Source: Maritalea myrionectae DSM 19524 (lineage in GTDB: Bacteria > Pseudomonadota > Alphaproteobacteria > Rhizobiales > Devosiaceae). From it: DNA of 64,000 nucleotides. Below are positions 34,545-44,942 of this stretch, piece by piece. The stretch covers positions 372,001 through 436,000 of the forward strand of contig NZ_AUHV01000002.1 in the NCBI RefSeq assembly GCF_000423365.1, written 5' to 3'. The first letter of the stretch is position 1. Each line of letters opens with the position of its first letter. The position numbers were made by a program, and so were the translations under genes. Below the pieces are notes generated by a model. The model made no database searches. It saw nothing but the letters and a program-made list of their open reading frames with translations, and was not told where the DNA came from.

Positions 34545-35476
34545 GCGCCGATGCCTCCAAAGTAGTTGGCGACACTCACATCAGCGAGCAGCACCAAATA
34601 GACCACGAACAAATAGATCAGCGAGAACGCAAAGAGCTGACGGGCAGCTTTTTTCAGCGCCACATTATCCTTTTGCAACCAAAGTTTCACCGCATAGAAC
34701 GTGAATGCTGCACTCAAGCCACCAGCGACAAAGCCGTAGGCCAAACTTGCAAATCCCAACAAGGTCGGCGCAACGGAAATTGCAGCCAGAACCAATGTGT
34801 AGATCAATATTTGATGTTGCGTGTTCCGCTCTCCAGCCACATTCGGCAGCATCGGGATACCCGCTTGTTCGTAGTCACCCTTTTTATAGAGCGCCAATGC
34901 CCAGAAATGGGGCGGCGTCCACAAAAACGTAATCAAGAACAAAATTGTGCTTTCAATAGTCACTGTGCCTGTAACAGCAGCCCAGCCAATCATTGGGGGG
35001 AAAGCACCTGCGGCGCCACCAATGACGATGTTTTGCGGCGTCCACCGCTTCAACCACATGGTGTAAATCACCGCGTAGAAGAAAATGGTAAAGGCGAGCA
35101 ATCCCGCGGCGACCCAGTTGGTCACCAGCCCAAGAATAGCAACAGAGAAGAATGACAACACAAGGCCAAAGCCGAGTGCTTCCTGGCGTGTTACGCGCCC
35201 TGCGGGAATCGGCCGATTGATTGTGCGGCTCATGACCGCGTCAATATCAGCGTCATACCACATATTGAGCGCGCCAGATGCCCCTGCCCCGATTGCGATG
35301 CACAGAATTGCAACGAATGCGAGAAGCGGGTGCAATGTGCCCGGCGCGATCAACAAACCGACAATGGCCGTGAAAATCACCAATGACATCACACGTGGCT
35401 TCAGGAGCGCGAAATAGTCTTCGACTTCCGCGCCGCCCCAGCTCGTGTTGTCACTTTGATTGCCAATATAGGCCAT
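34541..35476 (-). CDS. ctaB: Protoheme IX farnesyltransferase (heme o synthase)
   Basis: 311 aa, nine-helix UbiA-fold enzyme with the prenyl-diphosphate Asp motif [12 protein letters not shown] and NRPIPAGRV after it. It makes heme o, the precursor of heme a for the oxidase. Confidence 0.95.
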   Translation of the reverse strand: MAYIGNQSDNTSWGGAEVEDYFALLKPRVMSLVIFTAIVGLLIAPGTLHPLLAFVAILCIAIGAGASGALNMWYDADIDAVMSRTINRPIPAGRVTRQEALGFGLVLSFFSVAILGLVTNWVAAGLLAFTIFFYAVIYTMWLKRWTPQNIVIGGAAGAFPPMIGWAAVTGTVTIESTILFLITFLWTPPHFWALALYKKGDYEQAGIPMLPNVAGERNTQHQILIYTLVLAAISVAPTLLGFASLAYGFVAGGLSAAFTFYAVKLWLQKDNVALKKAARQLFAFSLIYLFVVYLVLLADVSVANYFGGIGA

Positions 35477-35505
35477 TGTCTCTTTTCCTTACCTATCCGG
35501 TTCGA

Positions 35506-37170
35506 TTACTTAACTTTTGGCAAAGTTTCGAACTGGTGGAATGGTGGTGGTGAAGGCAATGTCCACTCAAGTGTGGTTGCACCTTCGCCCCATGGGTTAT
35601 CGCCAGCTTTGCGCTTCTTCATGACTGATTCAACGATACCAGCGAAGAAGAAGACCAAGCCCAAAGCCATGATCAGATAACCGATCGAGGACACCATGTT
35701 CCAATAAGCAAACGCTTCAGGATAGTCGATGTAACGACGTGGCATACCATTCAACCCGAGGAAGTGCTGCGGGAAGAAGATCAGGTTCACACCAATGAAC
35801 ATGACCCAGAAGTGCAGCTTGCCCAATGTTTCATTGTACATATAGCCGAACATTTTTGGGTACCAGTAGTACCAAGCCGCAAAGATTGCGAACACGGCAC
35901 CAAGGGACAGCACGTAGTGGAAGTGTGCGACCACATAGTATGTGTCGTGCAATGAACGGTCAGCACCAGCGTTGGCCAATACCACACCTGTCACACCACC
36001 AACGGTGAACAAGAAGATAAAGCCGATGGCCCACAACATTGGTGTGCGGAACTCAATGGAGCCGCCCCACATGGTGGCAATCCAGGAGAAGATTTTCACC
36101 CCTGTTGGCACCGCGATCACCATTGTGGCGAACACGAAGTAGCGCTGTGTATCAAGCGAAATGCCTGTGGTGTACATGTGGTGCGCCCACACGATAAAGC
36201 CCACAAAGCCAATCGCAACCATCGCATAAACCATCGCCAAATAGCCGAATACTGGCTTGCGCGAGAAGGTTGAAACAATGTGTGACACAATACCAAAGCC
36301 AGGCAAGATCATAATGTACACTTCAGGGTGACCAAAGAACCAGAACAAGTGCTGGAACAAGATTGGATCACCGCCACCTGCAGGATCGAAGAAGGTGGTG
36401 CCGAAGTTACGGTCCGTCAACAACATGGTGATGGCGCCAGCCAAAACAGGCAGAGACAACAACAACAAGAAGGCTGTGACCAAAATTGACCATGGGAACA
36501 ATGGCATCTTGTGCAATGTCATGCCAGGAGCGCGCATGTTGAAGATGGTTGTGATGAAGTTGATGGCACCCAGAATTGAAGATGCACCGGCGACGTGCAG
36601 CGACAAAATGGCGAAGTCCATTGCCGGGCCAGGTTGGCCAGAAGTGGACAATGGCGGATAAACGGTCCAGCCACCACCCGTGCCCATACCACCTGGAGGG
36701 CCCTCAAAGAACATGGACATCAGCAATAGGATGAATGCCGGAGGCAACAACCAGAATGAGATGTTGTTCATGCGTGGGAACGCCATATCCGGTGCACCAA
36801 TCATCAATGGCACAAACCAGTTGGAGTAGCCGCCGATTAGGGCAGGCATCACCACAAAGAACACCATGATCAAGCCGTGCGCGGTGGTGAACACATTGTA
36901 CATGTGCTTACCAGCGTCAAGCGCAGCCGCGCTTTGCCAATCAGCACCATAAACTATCGATGCCAAGCCAGGGAAAATTTGAATACCCGGTTCAGCCAAT
37001 TCCCAGCGCATAAAGCCAGACAGCGCGCCACCGATGATCCCTGCGATGATCGCAAAGATCAGGTACATCGTGCCGATGTCTTTATGGTTGGTTGAATAAA
37101 CATAACGCTTCCAACCCGTTGGGTGGTCATGCGCATCATGTGAATTTTGGGCAGCAGTTGCGTTCGCCAT
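35506..37170 (-). CDS. ctaD: Cytochrome c oxidase subunit I
   Basis: 554 aa, twelve transmembrane helices. HGLIMVFF holds a heme a ligand, [11 protein letters not shown] the CuB His and the crosslinked Tyr, and [11 protein letters not shown] the heme a3 and second heme a ligands. This is the catalytic and proton-pumping core of the aa3-type oxidase. Confidence 0.98.
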   Translation of the reverse strand: MANATAAQNSHDAHDHPTGWKRYVYSTNHKDIGTMYLIFAIIAGIIGGALSGFMRWELAEPGIQIFPGLASIVYGADWQSAAALDAGKHMYNVFTTAHGLIMVFFVVMPALIGGYSNWFVPLMIGAPDMAFPRMNNISFWLLPPAFILLLMSMFFEGPPGGMGTGGGWTVYPPLSTSGQPGPAMDFAILSLHVAGASSILGAINFITTIFNMRAPGMTLHKMPLFPWSILVTAFLLLLSLPVLAGAITMLLTDRNFGTTFFDPAGGGDPILFQHLFWFFGHPEVYIMILPGFGIVSHIVSTFSRKPVFGYLAMVYAMVAIGFVGFIVWAHHMYTTGISLDTQRYFVFATMVIAVPTGVKIFSWIATMWGGSIEFRTPMLWAIGFIFLFTVGGVTGVVLANAGADRSLHDTYYVVAHFHYVLSLGAVFAIFAAWYYWYPKMFGYMYNETLGKLHFWVMFIGVNLIFFPQHFLGLNGMPRRYIDYPEAFAYWNMVSSIGYLIMALGLVFFFAGIVESVMKKRKAGDNPWGEGATTLEWTLPSPPPFHQFETLPKVK

Positions 37171-37249
37171 TTGCTTTCCTTGCCTCTTTCCTTAACGCCC
37201 GAAGATCCCCCTTGAGACCCCTCTTGGGCGGCAAAATTAGCGGCGGGCC

Positions 37250-38176
37250 TTAAAGGCTCGCCAAAGTCTCGTTCGCAGCCTCGACATCGTCTTCGGCTTC
37301 CATAATCTCAGCCCATGCCGCGAATTCTTCTTTTGAAACAACCCGCACTGCAATTGGCATAAAGGCGTGGTCTTTACCGCAAAGTTCAGAACACTGACCG
37401 TAGTAAAGCCCTTCTTTACGCACATTGAACCATGTTTCGTTCAAACGACCTGGCACCGCATCTGTCTTGTTGCCAAATGCAGGCACGGCGAAAGCGTGGA
37501 TCACATCGCCAGCGGTCACTTCAACGCGTACAGTTGTGTCAACGGGAACCACCAACTCATTGTCCACGGCCAACAAATAGGGCTGGCCTGGCTTTTGCTC
37601 GGCGATTTCTTCTTTGGTCAACATATATGAAGAATAGGCTGCATTGTTCAGGTCGGGATATTCATAATCCCAATACCATTGCTGGCCGGAAACGCGAATT
37701 GTCAGCTCTGGAGCGGGCACGACTTCGCCGCCATCGCGGGAGAAGATGTTTGAGCCAAGGTATTTGCGCTCACCATCTGGCACTGTCATTTGGTCTGAAA
37801 GCACACCGAATGATGGCACCGCAATCACGATCAGAATAATGATCGGCACAACAGTCCAGACAATTTCAACCAATGTATTGTGGGTGAATTTGGATGGTGT
37901 TGGATTTGCCCGTTTATTGTAACGCACAATGACCCAGATCAATAAGCCGGTTACAAAAATGGTTATAAGAGTGATGATCCACATCAACAAACCATTATGA
38001 AAGGCAATCGTTGAGTCCATAATTGGTGTTACAGATTCTTGCAGGCCGATTGCGCCGGGCTCTGGCTGCCCGTTTTGCGCCAAAGCGGCGGTGGGCAAAA
38101 GCCCCAATGTGATTGCAGATGTTATTTTAGCCAGACGTGCAAGAAGTTTGCTCACGCCAGTCTCCCTTTGCGACAT
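37250..38176 (-). CDS. ctaC: Cytochrome c oxidase subunit II
   Basis: 308 aa from the ATG at 38176 (MSQRETG). A signal peptide ends near AALAQ, followed by two transmembrane helices and a periplasmic cupredoxin domain with the CuA motif GQCSELCGKDHAFMPI. First gene of the oxidase operon; the promoter lies directly upstream. Confidence 0.96.
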   Translation of the reverse strand: MSQRETGVSKLLARLAKITSAITLGLLPTAALAQNGQPEPGAIGLQESVTPIMDSTIAFHNGLLMWIITLITIFVTGLLIWVIVRYNKRANPTPSKFTHNTLVEIVWTVVPIIILIVIAVPSFGVLSDQMTVPDGERKYLGSNIFSRDGGEVVPAPELTIRVSGQQWYWDYEYPDLNNAAYSSYMLTKEEIAEQKPGQPYLLAVDNELVVPVDTTVRVEVTAGDVIHAFAVPAFGNKTDAVPGRLNETWFNVRKEGLYYGQCSELCGKDHAFMPIAVRVVSKEEFAAWAEIMEAEDDVEAANETLASL

Positions 38177-38196
38177 GTTTAAGCCCTTTTTCGACG

Positions 38197-38240
38197 GTAA
38201 CGCATAAGTGTAGGTGAATACACTTGTCAATTCGCGTTAC
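38197..38240 (-). promoter_or_regulatory. Promoter of the cytochrome oxidase operon with embedded palindrome
   Basis: On the minus strand TTGACA (38230-38225), an 18-bp spacer and TATGCG (38206-38201) form a promoter 25 bp upstream of the ctaC start. The spacer is filled by the perfect inverted repeat AAGTGTA-N6-TACACTT (38206-38225), and GTAACGC/GCGTTAC (38197-38203, 38234-38240) encloses both. The nested symmetry suggests an operator. The rest of the 38241-38523 gap has no recognisable gene. Confidence 0.6.
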
Positions 38241-38523
38241 GCCCTAAAAGCGCAGAATCTCGAAACAGACTAAAACCATAACAGAAGGCGCAAAGCAATT
38301 CCAAACCCGCAAAATTCGGTGCGTCATATGGCTGCAATCGACAGTTTTGGGCACTTTTTGCACATTTTTATGGAATTTTGCTGTCCGCAAGACCTATTTA
38401 AGCAGCGCCGCGCCGCAATTTTGCCATGTGAATAAGCACGCTATTCCATCGCGGCTCGATTGACTGTTGTAGATAAAGGTCGCAAATTCAAAAAACCATT
38501 CGGGGTAAAGGAATCGTCTCATT

Positions 38524-39018
38524 ATGCGTTTGATCAAGCTATTTATTGGTGTGCTTATGGCTGGGCTGGTTGTGACCAGTGCGAACGCACAGGGCGTGGT
38601 GAAAGGCGACCATGGCGATTGGCAAATGACCTGCGACACCCCGCCGGGCGCTACATTTGAACAGTGCGCCCTGATTCAAAATGTGACGGCTGAAGATCAA
38701 CCCGGCGTTGCGCTGAGCGTCATCGTTTTGAAAACCGCTGATAAACAGACTCAATTGCTGCGTATTCTGGCGCCGCTTGGCGTGTTGTTGCCCAACCAGC
38801 TCGGGTTGGTGCTTGATGGGGAAGACAAAGGGCGTGCGCCCTTCATCCGCTGTTTGCCCAATGGGTGCATGGCCGAAGTTGTGTTGACCCCGGATCTGAT
38901 CGCAGAGCTTTCGAGTGCGGATACTGCACTCTTTGTGGTGTTCAAGACACCCGAAGAAGGCATCGGCATCCCTGTTTCTATGAATGGCTTTAGCGACGGC
39001 TATAACGCTCTACCCTAG
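38524..39018 (+). CDS. Invasion-associated locus B (IalB) family protein
   Basis: 164 aa. A signal peptide covers residues 1-23 (ends SANAQ). The mature part matches the IalB family: GDWQMTCDT, then CALIQNV, and RCLPNGCMAEV with paired Cys. These are periplasmic proteins; the name comes from Bartonella, and most members are in free-living alphaproteobacteria with unknown role. Confidence 0.88.
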   Translation: MRLIKLFIGVLMAGLVVTSANAQGVVKGDHGDWQMTCDTPPGATFEQCALIQNVTAEDQPGVALSVIVLKTADKQTQLLRILAPLGVLLPNQLGLVLDGEDKGRAPFIRCLPNGCMAEVVLTPDLIAELSSADTALFVVFKTPEEGIGIPVSMNGFSDGYNALP

Positions 39019-39151
39019 ATAGAAAATACCAGTCAAACAGGCTCCCTTTCGGGTTGCGACAAGAATTGCCTTGAACCGCCAAGGCGATTGCGGGTAGTTA
39101 TGCGGCGTTCCAATTTGGCGTTCGCGCCAAGCCACAACAAAGAGTGATCTC

Positions 39152-40564
39152 ATGAGCGAAGCATCTCCCACGGCAAAGAATGCTGTTTTTCTGACCGGCT
39201 CCACAATGCGCCACGTCATTATTATGACGACCACTTCGGCGATTGGGTTGATGTCGATCTTTTTCGTCGATGCGATTACGCTCTTTTACATTAGCCAATT
39301 GGGAGATCCGAGCCAAACCGCGGCTGTGGGACGCGCGGCCTATGTGCTCGCCTTTATCATCGGCATGTCAGTTGGCTTTATGATTGGCACCTCGGCCATG
39401 GTGGCGCGCGCTGTTGGCGCGGGACGCGAAGAAGCCGCAAAATCATATGCTGGCACATCGATCATTAGTGTTGCCATATTCGGCCTGCTTCTGGCGGGCC
39501 TGGGCTTCTTGCTCCTCGATTGGCTGATGGATATGCTGGGCGCAACGGGCGAAGCGCTCGATTACGCGCGCACATATCTTTATATCGTTTTGCCGTCGAC
39601 ACCATTTTTTGCCATCGGCATTGTGACCATGGGGATATTGCGGGCGCACGGCGATGCCAAGCGCTCCATGTATATTACGCTGGTTGGCGGCATTATGACC
39701 GCCCTGCTCGACCCGTTTTTCATCTTCGTCCTGGGCTGGGAAGTCGTTGGCGCCGCTGTCGTGTCCGCGATTGTGCGCGTGTCGTTTGCCGCGTTGGGGC
39801 TTTATTTTGTGATTGGCATTCACAAGGCGATTACGGTTCCCAAGTTCCGCCGCTATTTCAAAGATCTAATTGATATCTTGAAAATCGCGGCCCCAACGGT
39901 CGTGACCAACTTGGCCGCGCCGGTTGGTGCTTTTTTGATCGCCCGCGCCGTCGCCGAATATGGGGATGCCGCCGTGGCTGGCCAATCTGTCGTTGACCGT
40001 TTGATCCCCCTCGCATTCGGCGTTGTCTTTGCCCTTTCCGGGGCTGTTGGCCCGATCATTGGGCAAAATTTTGGTGCGATGCAAATGACCCGCGTTCGCC
40101 AGGCGCTGATCGATGGGCTGATTTTCAATTGCGTTTATATATTGATCGCTTGGGGATTGCTGTTTATTGCGCAAGAGCAAATCATCGCGATCTATCAAGC
40201 CGAAGGCAGGATGGCCATTGTCATCCGATTGTTCTGTAATGTGCTGGCAGGTTCGTTCCTGTTCAACGGCATGTTGTTTGTGTCCAATGCGGCCTTCAAC
40301 AATCTGGGCTATCCACTTTTGGCCACCCTTTCCAACTGGGCGCGGCAAACGCTGGGCGTGATCCCCTTCATCTATTTTGGCGCCATGTGGGCAGGCCTGC
40401 CCGGCATCATTTGGGGTGCTTCTATTGGTGCGGTCATATTCGGTATTATGCCGGTAATCGGCGCATTCTGGCTGATCCAGCGCCTGACGCCTGACAGCAA
40501 GACACCACAAGAAACTGCCGAAACACCTGAAACACCTGAGGCTGCCGAAGCGACAGCTTCATAA
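39152..40564 (+). CDS. MATE family efflux transporter
   Basis: 470 aa, about twelve transmembrane helices in two related halves, with the MATE polar features GTSAMVARAVGAG and GAVGPIIGQNFGA. It exports cationic drugs or metabolites by Na+/H+ antiport. The C-terminal tail is a Pro/Glu/Thr/Ala repeat (ETPETPEAAE). Confidence 0.93.
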   Translation: MSEASPTAKNAVFLTGSTMRHVIIMTTTSAIGLMSIFFVDAITLFYISQLGDPSQTAAVGRAAYVLAFIIGMSVGFMIGTSAMVARAVGAGREEAAKSYAGTSIISVAIFGLLLAGLGFLLLDWLMDMLGATGEALDYARTYLYIVLPSTPFFAIGIVTMGILRAHGDAKRSMYITLVGGIMTALLDPFFIFVLGWEVVGAAVVSAIVRVSFAALGLYFVIGIHKAITVPKFRRYFKDLIDILKIAAPTVVTNLAAPVGAFLIARAVAEYGDAAVAGQSVVDRLIPLAFGVVFALSGAVGPIIGQNFGAMQMTRVRQALIDGLIFNCVYILIAWGLLFIAQEQIIAIYQAEGRMAIVIRLFCNVLAGSFLFNGMLFVSNAAFNNLGYPLLATLSNWARQTLGVIPFIYFGAMWAGLPGIIWGASIGAVIFGIMPVIGAFWLIQRLTPDSKTPQETAETPETPEAAEATAS

Positions 40565-40570
40565 AAAAAG

Positions 40571-40595
40571 GCCGAGACGCCTATGGGCGCTCGGC
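40571..40595. terminator. Hairpin after the MATE gene
   Basis: GCCGAG/CTCGGC at 40571-40576 and 40590-40595, with a T-run only in the minus direction. It lies 7 bp after the MATE stop, so it may still end that transcript, but the orientation makes this uncertain. Confidence 0.4.
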
Positions 40596-40727
40596 AAAGT
40601 ATTCGGGGGTTAGTTTTCATCAAACTCAGCCCACCATATAGGTTGGACCAGTTTGGTTCTTGTACACTATTGACATTTCCCCCATTCGACTAACAAATAG
40701 TATTCATCGAACAAATCAATTTCTGTG

Positions 40728-41609
40728 ATGAATGCTATGGCCAATCCCCTCGACCTTGATCAGTTGCGTACCTTTGCCGTGATTGCCGATTGTGGCAGCT
40801 TCACTGAGGCTGCCCGACGCGTGTTTAAGACACAGTCAGCTGTGTCCATGCAGATCAAACGCTTGGAAGAACGACTAGGCGAAAATTTGTTGGTGCGTGA
40901 CGGGCGCTCCATTTCCCTCACCCGAGCCGGGGATGCGCTTTACCATCACGCGCGGCGAATGCTGGAAATCAATGCAGAGGTCGAGGATTTGTTCTCGTCA
41001 GATGTTTTGTCCGGCACCATTCGGATCGGCATACCAGACGATTATGCGGTCAAAGTCTTGCCCATTCTGCTCAGCTCGTTTCAGCAAACGCACCCAAAGA
41101 TTTTGGTGGATGTGAAATGTAAATCTTCAGAAGAGCTTATTTTGGATTTGCAGCAGGGCGATTATGATTTGATCGTGTTCACCCAAGGCACCAGCCACGA
41201 AACTGGCGAATTGTTGCGCACCGAGCCTTTGTCATGGGTGATTGGTCCCGGTTCAGATGCACATTTGCAAGATCCGCTGCCCATCGCTTGCGGCAACAAG
41301 CAGTGCTGTTGGCGCACCAACGCTGAAATGGCACTGCGCGACGCAAGCATCAATTACCGGGTCGCTTACACTTCTTCCAACGCCACAGCCATCACCAGCG
41401 CGGTTATGGCCGGCTTGGCTGTTGGTGTGCTTGCAGAAAGCTCGATCACGCCAGAAATGCGCAAGCTCGGGCTTAAAGACGGGTTGCCCCCACTCAAAGC
41501 CGCCGACATTGCGATCCGCCGCGCTGCTAATGCCTATGGTGGCATTTACAGCGCTTTGGTTGCGCATATTAAGTCCGAGTTGGATCAAGCAATGGAAGAT
41601 GCTGCATAA
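40728..41609 (+). CDS. LysR family transcriptional regulator
   Basis: 293 aa. The winged HTH at about residues 10-65 (DQLRTFAVIADCGSFTEAARRVFKTQSAVSMQIKRLEERLG) is followed by the periplasmic-binding-like effector domain. A GTG at 40725 and an ATG at 40737 are alternative starts. No divergent partner is evident: the MATE gene precedes it in the same direction. Confidence 0.92.
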   Translation: MNAMANPLDLDQLRTFAVIADCGSFTEAARRVFKTQSAVSMQIKRLEERLGENLLVRDGRSISLTRAGDALYHHARRMLEINAEVEDLFSSDVLSGTIRIGIPDDYAVKVLPILLSSFQQTHPKILVDVKCKSSEELILDLQQGDYDLIVFTQGTSHETGELLRTEPLSWVIGPGSDAHLQDPLPIACGNKQCCWRTNAEMALRDASINYRVAYTSSNATAITSAVMAGLAVGVLAESSITPEMRKLGLKDGLPPLKAADIAIRRAANAYGGIYSALVAHIKSELDQAMEDAA

Positions 41610-41731
41610 GTGGCATCTTTGCCGATCTGGTCCTAGATCAGCTTTTCGCTTTGGCATTTGGCACACCGCGCATTAAAAACCAATCGCTGTGTGCGCCGCA
41701 TGTTTAATTTTTTGCTGGAAGACCTAGCGCG

Positions 41732-43102
41732 TTAAAACAAGCGTTCCGTGTAGATTTTCGTGATGTCGCCACCCCAGGGCCCCTCATAGGCATCGAGCAT
41801 GTGTTGGGCCGGGGTTTTCTCTGTTTCGAGCGTTGTTTTGATCATGTTGAGGAAAACTGACTCGTCAAACCCCTCATAATTTTTGCGACCACGGGCGACC
41901 AATCCGGACTTTGCCAAATCATAGACATCTCTTGCGACGTCCAACACTTTGCGTCCGTTGATTTCCGCATCCAGCGCTGTCTTGGCAACATCGGTCCGCA
42001 ATTGATTGCGCTGCTCTGCGGTCCAGTCTTTGACCAATTGAAGCGCGCCATCCAGTGCTGCTTCATCATAAAGCAGACCTGTCCACAATGCGGGTAGCGC
42101 ACATATGCTGTCCCACGGGCCTGCGTCCGCGCCGCGCATTTCCAAAAATGTTTTGAGGCGAACTTCAGGGAACAGGGTCGACAAATGGTCTTCCCAGTCA
42201 GCTATTGTCGGTTTTTCACCGGGCAGCTGCGGCAGTTCACCTTTCAAGAAGGCGCGGAAGCTTTCGCCAGCGCAATTGACGAACTCGCCCTTGCGCATAA
42301 CGAAATACATCGGCACATCCAGCGCATAATCGACGTAGCGCTCAAAGCCCATGCCCTCTTCAAACGCGAAGTCCAGCATGCCTGTGCGATCATTGTCCGT
42401 GTTTTGCCAAATTTTTGCACGGTAGGACAAATAGCCAGAAGGCTTGCCATCGATAAAGGGCGAGTTGGCAAAAAGCGCGGTTGCAATTGGTTGCAGGGCC
42501 AAGCTGGCACGCAGCTTTTTCACCATGTCCTGCTCGGACGAGAAATCCAAATTTACTTGCACGGTGCAAGATCGAAACATCATTGACGTCCCAAGCGTGC
42601 CCACATGCTCCATATAAGGCTTCATGATGCCATAGCGAGATTTGGGCATCATGGGCATATCATCAAGCGACCATTCGGGGGCAACGCCAAGCCCCAAAAA
42701 CTCGATGTTCAGCTTATCTGTGATGCCGCGCAGCAGCCGCAAATGATTGCCCGTTTCCGAACAGGTATCGTGCAGGCCTTCCAGCGGTGCGCCAGACAGC
42801 TCTAGCTGCCCGCCCGGCTCCAGTGAAATGGAAGCGCCTGTGCTTTCGTCTTTAAGGCCAATAATATTGCCTTTGTCCAAAAGCGGTGTCCAATTGGTGC
42901 GTTTTTGAATCTCGATGAGAATCGCGCCAATGCCATTTTCGCCTTCATAAGGCACAGGCTGATGGCTGGTTTTGCAGAACACAAATTTTTCGTGCTCGGT
43001 GCCAATGCGCCAATCGCTTTTCGGCTTGCAGCCCTTCTCCAGCGCGTAAATCAGATCCGCTTTTGATTCAATGAGGGGCGAGTTTTCAACTGCATTGGCC
43101 AT
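41732..43102 (-). CDS. gshA: Glutamate-cysteine ligase (plant/alphaproteobacterial type)
   Basis: 456 aa from the ATG at 43102 (MANAVENS). First step of glutathione synthesis. It has GTEHEKFVF and GGQLELSGAPL of the GCS2-type ATP-grasp-like fold, FLEMRGADAGPW and other family segments. It lies about 90 bp downstream of rsmE on the same strand. Confidence 0.94.
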   Translation of the reverse strand: MANAVENSPLIESKADLIYALEKGCKPKSDWRIGTEHEKFVFCKTSHQPVPYEGENGIGAILIEIQKRTNWTPLLDKGNIIGLKDESTGASISLEPGGQLELSGAPLEGLHDTCSETGNHLRLLRGITDKLNIEFLGLGVAPEWSLDDMPMMPKSRYGIMKPYMEHVGTLGTSMMFRSCTVQVNLDFSSEQDMVKKLRASLALQPIATALFANSPFIDGKPSGYLSYRAKIWQNTDNDRTGMLDFAFEEGMGFERYVDYALDVPMYFVMRKGEFVNCAGESFRAFLKGELPQLPGEKPTIADWEDHLSTLFPEVRLKTFLEMRGADAGPWDSICALPALWTGLLYDEAALDGALQLVKDWTAEQRNQLRTDVAKTALDAEINGRKVLDVARDVYDLAKSGLVARGRKNYEGFDESVFLNMIKTTLETEKTPAQHMLDAYEGPWGGDITKIYTERLF

Positions 43103-43194
43103 AGGTGGTCCGTCCGAATTGTTATGTTTGCCACGCTGTGCCAGCGCATTGTATGCAGGCGACAATAACGCGGAAAATTTAGGATGCAATCCTT

Positions 43195-43944
43195 TTATCG
43201 TAAATCACCGATATTTGATTGCACGAGTGTTAACGCGACAATGGCGGCTGTATCGGCGCGCAATATGCGTGGGCCTAAGCTGATCGGAACACAAAAGCTT
43301 TGCGCCCGCAATAGCTCGCGTTCCGCTTCCGAAAATCCGCCTTCCGGGCCAATCAACACGGCCACTTTGCTTTGGCCCAGTGGCTTCAAGGCTTTGGCTG
43401 CGTCGGTGACGTCAGTTTCCTCATCCGCAAAAATCAGTTTACGCTCGGGATCGGTGTTGGCCCAATTGGCGATCAGTTTTTCCAAGGTTTGCGCTTCGTG
43501 CACTGTTGGCACGTTGAGGATTTCGCACTGTTCCGCGGCCTCGACAGCATTGGCCCGCATGCGATCATAATTGATGCGCGACATTTGGGTGTGTTGGGTT
43601 TGCACGGGCCGCAGAGCGTTTACGCCCATCTCCGTGGCCTTTTGCACCATAAAATCCAGCCGTGCGGTTTTGATGGGGGCAAAAATATAGTCGATTTGGC
43701 TGGGCGGCGTTTGGGCACTGGTTTGCTCTGCCACCTCAAGCTGCGCCGCCTTTTTTGACCCGCTCACCAATGTGGCGCGAAATGCCCCATCTTGGCCATT
43801 AAACAGAATCACCTCATCGCCCTCATTTAAGCGCAACACGTTGACCAAATAGTTGGACGGCGCTTTTTCAAGCTTCAATTGATCGCCCGTTGCCAAGGGC
43901 TGATCAATAAATAGGCGGGGTAAAGTTTTGTGTTTGCGCGGCAT
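43195..43944 (-). CDS. rsmE: 16S rRNA m3U1498 methyltransferase RsmE
   Basis: 249 aa. An N-terminal PUA-like domain (LPRLFIDQP) is followed by the SPOUT domain with KATEMGVNALRPVQTQHTQ and the knot region VLIGPEGGFSEAE. It methylates U1498 of 16S rRNA. Confidence 0.94.
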   Translation of the reverse strand: MPRKHKTLPRLFIDQPLATGDQLKLEKAPSNYLVNVLRLNEGDEVILFNGQDGAFRATLVSGSKKAAQLEVAEQTSAQTPPSQIDYIFAPIKTARLDFMVQKATEMGVNALRPVQTQHTQMSRINYDRMRANAVEAAEQCEILNVPTVHEAQTLEKLIANWANTDPERKLIFADEETDVTDAAKALKPLGQSKVAVLIGPEGGFSEAERELLRAQSFCVPISLGPRILRADTAAIVALTLVQSNIGDLR

Positions 43945-44009
43945 TAGGTTGACATTCCGTGCTTAAATTATAGCGTTCACTGCAACTGAATAGGTGGAAG
44001 TGGCAAGTG

Positions 44010-44942
44010 ATGCAAGACAAACCCAATTCTGAACGTATCGCAGATGCAAGTGCAACCAACTGGGTGGATCGCTATGCCCCCCGGGCTATTCACCCCTATG
44101 CCAAGATGGCCCGATGGGACCGGCCAATCGGCTATTGGCTGCTATTTTGGCCCTGTGCTATTTCGCTTGCTCTAGCGGCCGTGGCGCGACCTGCCACTGG
44201 GTTCAACTTTTACTATTTGGGCCTGTTCTTTTTGGGCGCGATCGCCATGCGCGGCGCTGGGTGCACACTCAATGACATTGTTGACCGGAATATTGATGGC
44301 AAGGTGGAGCGGACGCGGTTGCGGCCCATTCCTTCTGGCCAAATCAGTGTGCCGCAGGCGTTCGTCTTTTTGGCGGCTCAATGTTTGGTCGGACTGGTTA
44401 TTCTTTGGCAATTCAACGACTTCACCAAAATTTTGGGGCTCTCGTCCATTGGGTTGGTGATCATTTATCCCTTTATGAAGCGCATCACCTATTGGCCGCA
44501 GCTGTTTTTGGGCCTTGCGTTTAACTGGGGGGCGTTGATGGGCTGGGCTGCCATGTTTGGTGAGTTGCATTATCCCGCCTACTATCTTTATGCGGGCGCA
44601 ATATTGTGGACCATCGCCTATGACACGATTTATGCGCTGCAAGACCGGGAAGATGATGCGTTGATTGGGGTAAAATCAACCGCGCGTCTTTTTGGCGACT
44701 ATGCGCAACAGATTTCTGGCCTGTTTTATCTAGGCGCGGCGATCTTGTGGTTTCTGGCCGCAGATGGTGCGGGTGCGGGGCCGGTTTATTATTGGGTCAT
44801 GTGGGTTGCACCCGCCATTCTGGCTTGGCAAATCCTCACACTGAAACCGGACCAGACACCAAACTGCCTGATCCGGTTTAAATCCAATTTTTGGGTGGGC
44901 CTGAGCTTCACCCTCGCGCTCTATATCGAATACGCGATTTAA
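44010..44942 (+). CDS. ubiA: 4-hydroxybenzoate polyprenyltransferase
   Basis: 310 aa from the ATG at 44010. Membrane prenyltransferase with the two Asp motifs NDIVDRNIDG and DTIYALQDREDD, and RPIPSGQ between. It makes polyprenyl-4-hydroxybenzoate for ubiquinone. It overlaps the end of the convergent DUF6101 gene by 4 bp. Confidence 0.95.
   Translation: MQDKPNSERIADASATNWVDRYAPRAIHPYAKMARWDRPIGYWLLFWPCAISLALAAVARPATGFNFYYLGLFFLGAIAMRGAGCTLNDIVDRNIDGKVERTRLRPIPSGQISVPQAFVFLAAQCLVGLVILWQFNDFTKILGLSSIGLVIIYPFMKRITYWPQLFLGLAFNWGALMGWAAMFGELHYPAYYLYAGAILWTIAYDTIYALQDREDDALIGVKSTARLFGDYAQQISGLFYLGAAILWFLAADGAGAGPVYYWVMWVAPAILAWQILTLKPDQTPNCLIRFKSNFWVGLSFTLALYIEYAI

Noticed and set aside
41610-41731. 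Small RNA or tRNA between the LysR gene and gshA
   Set aside because: No cloverleaf, terminator or promoter pattern could be drawn in the 122-bp gap.
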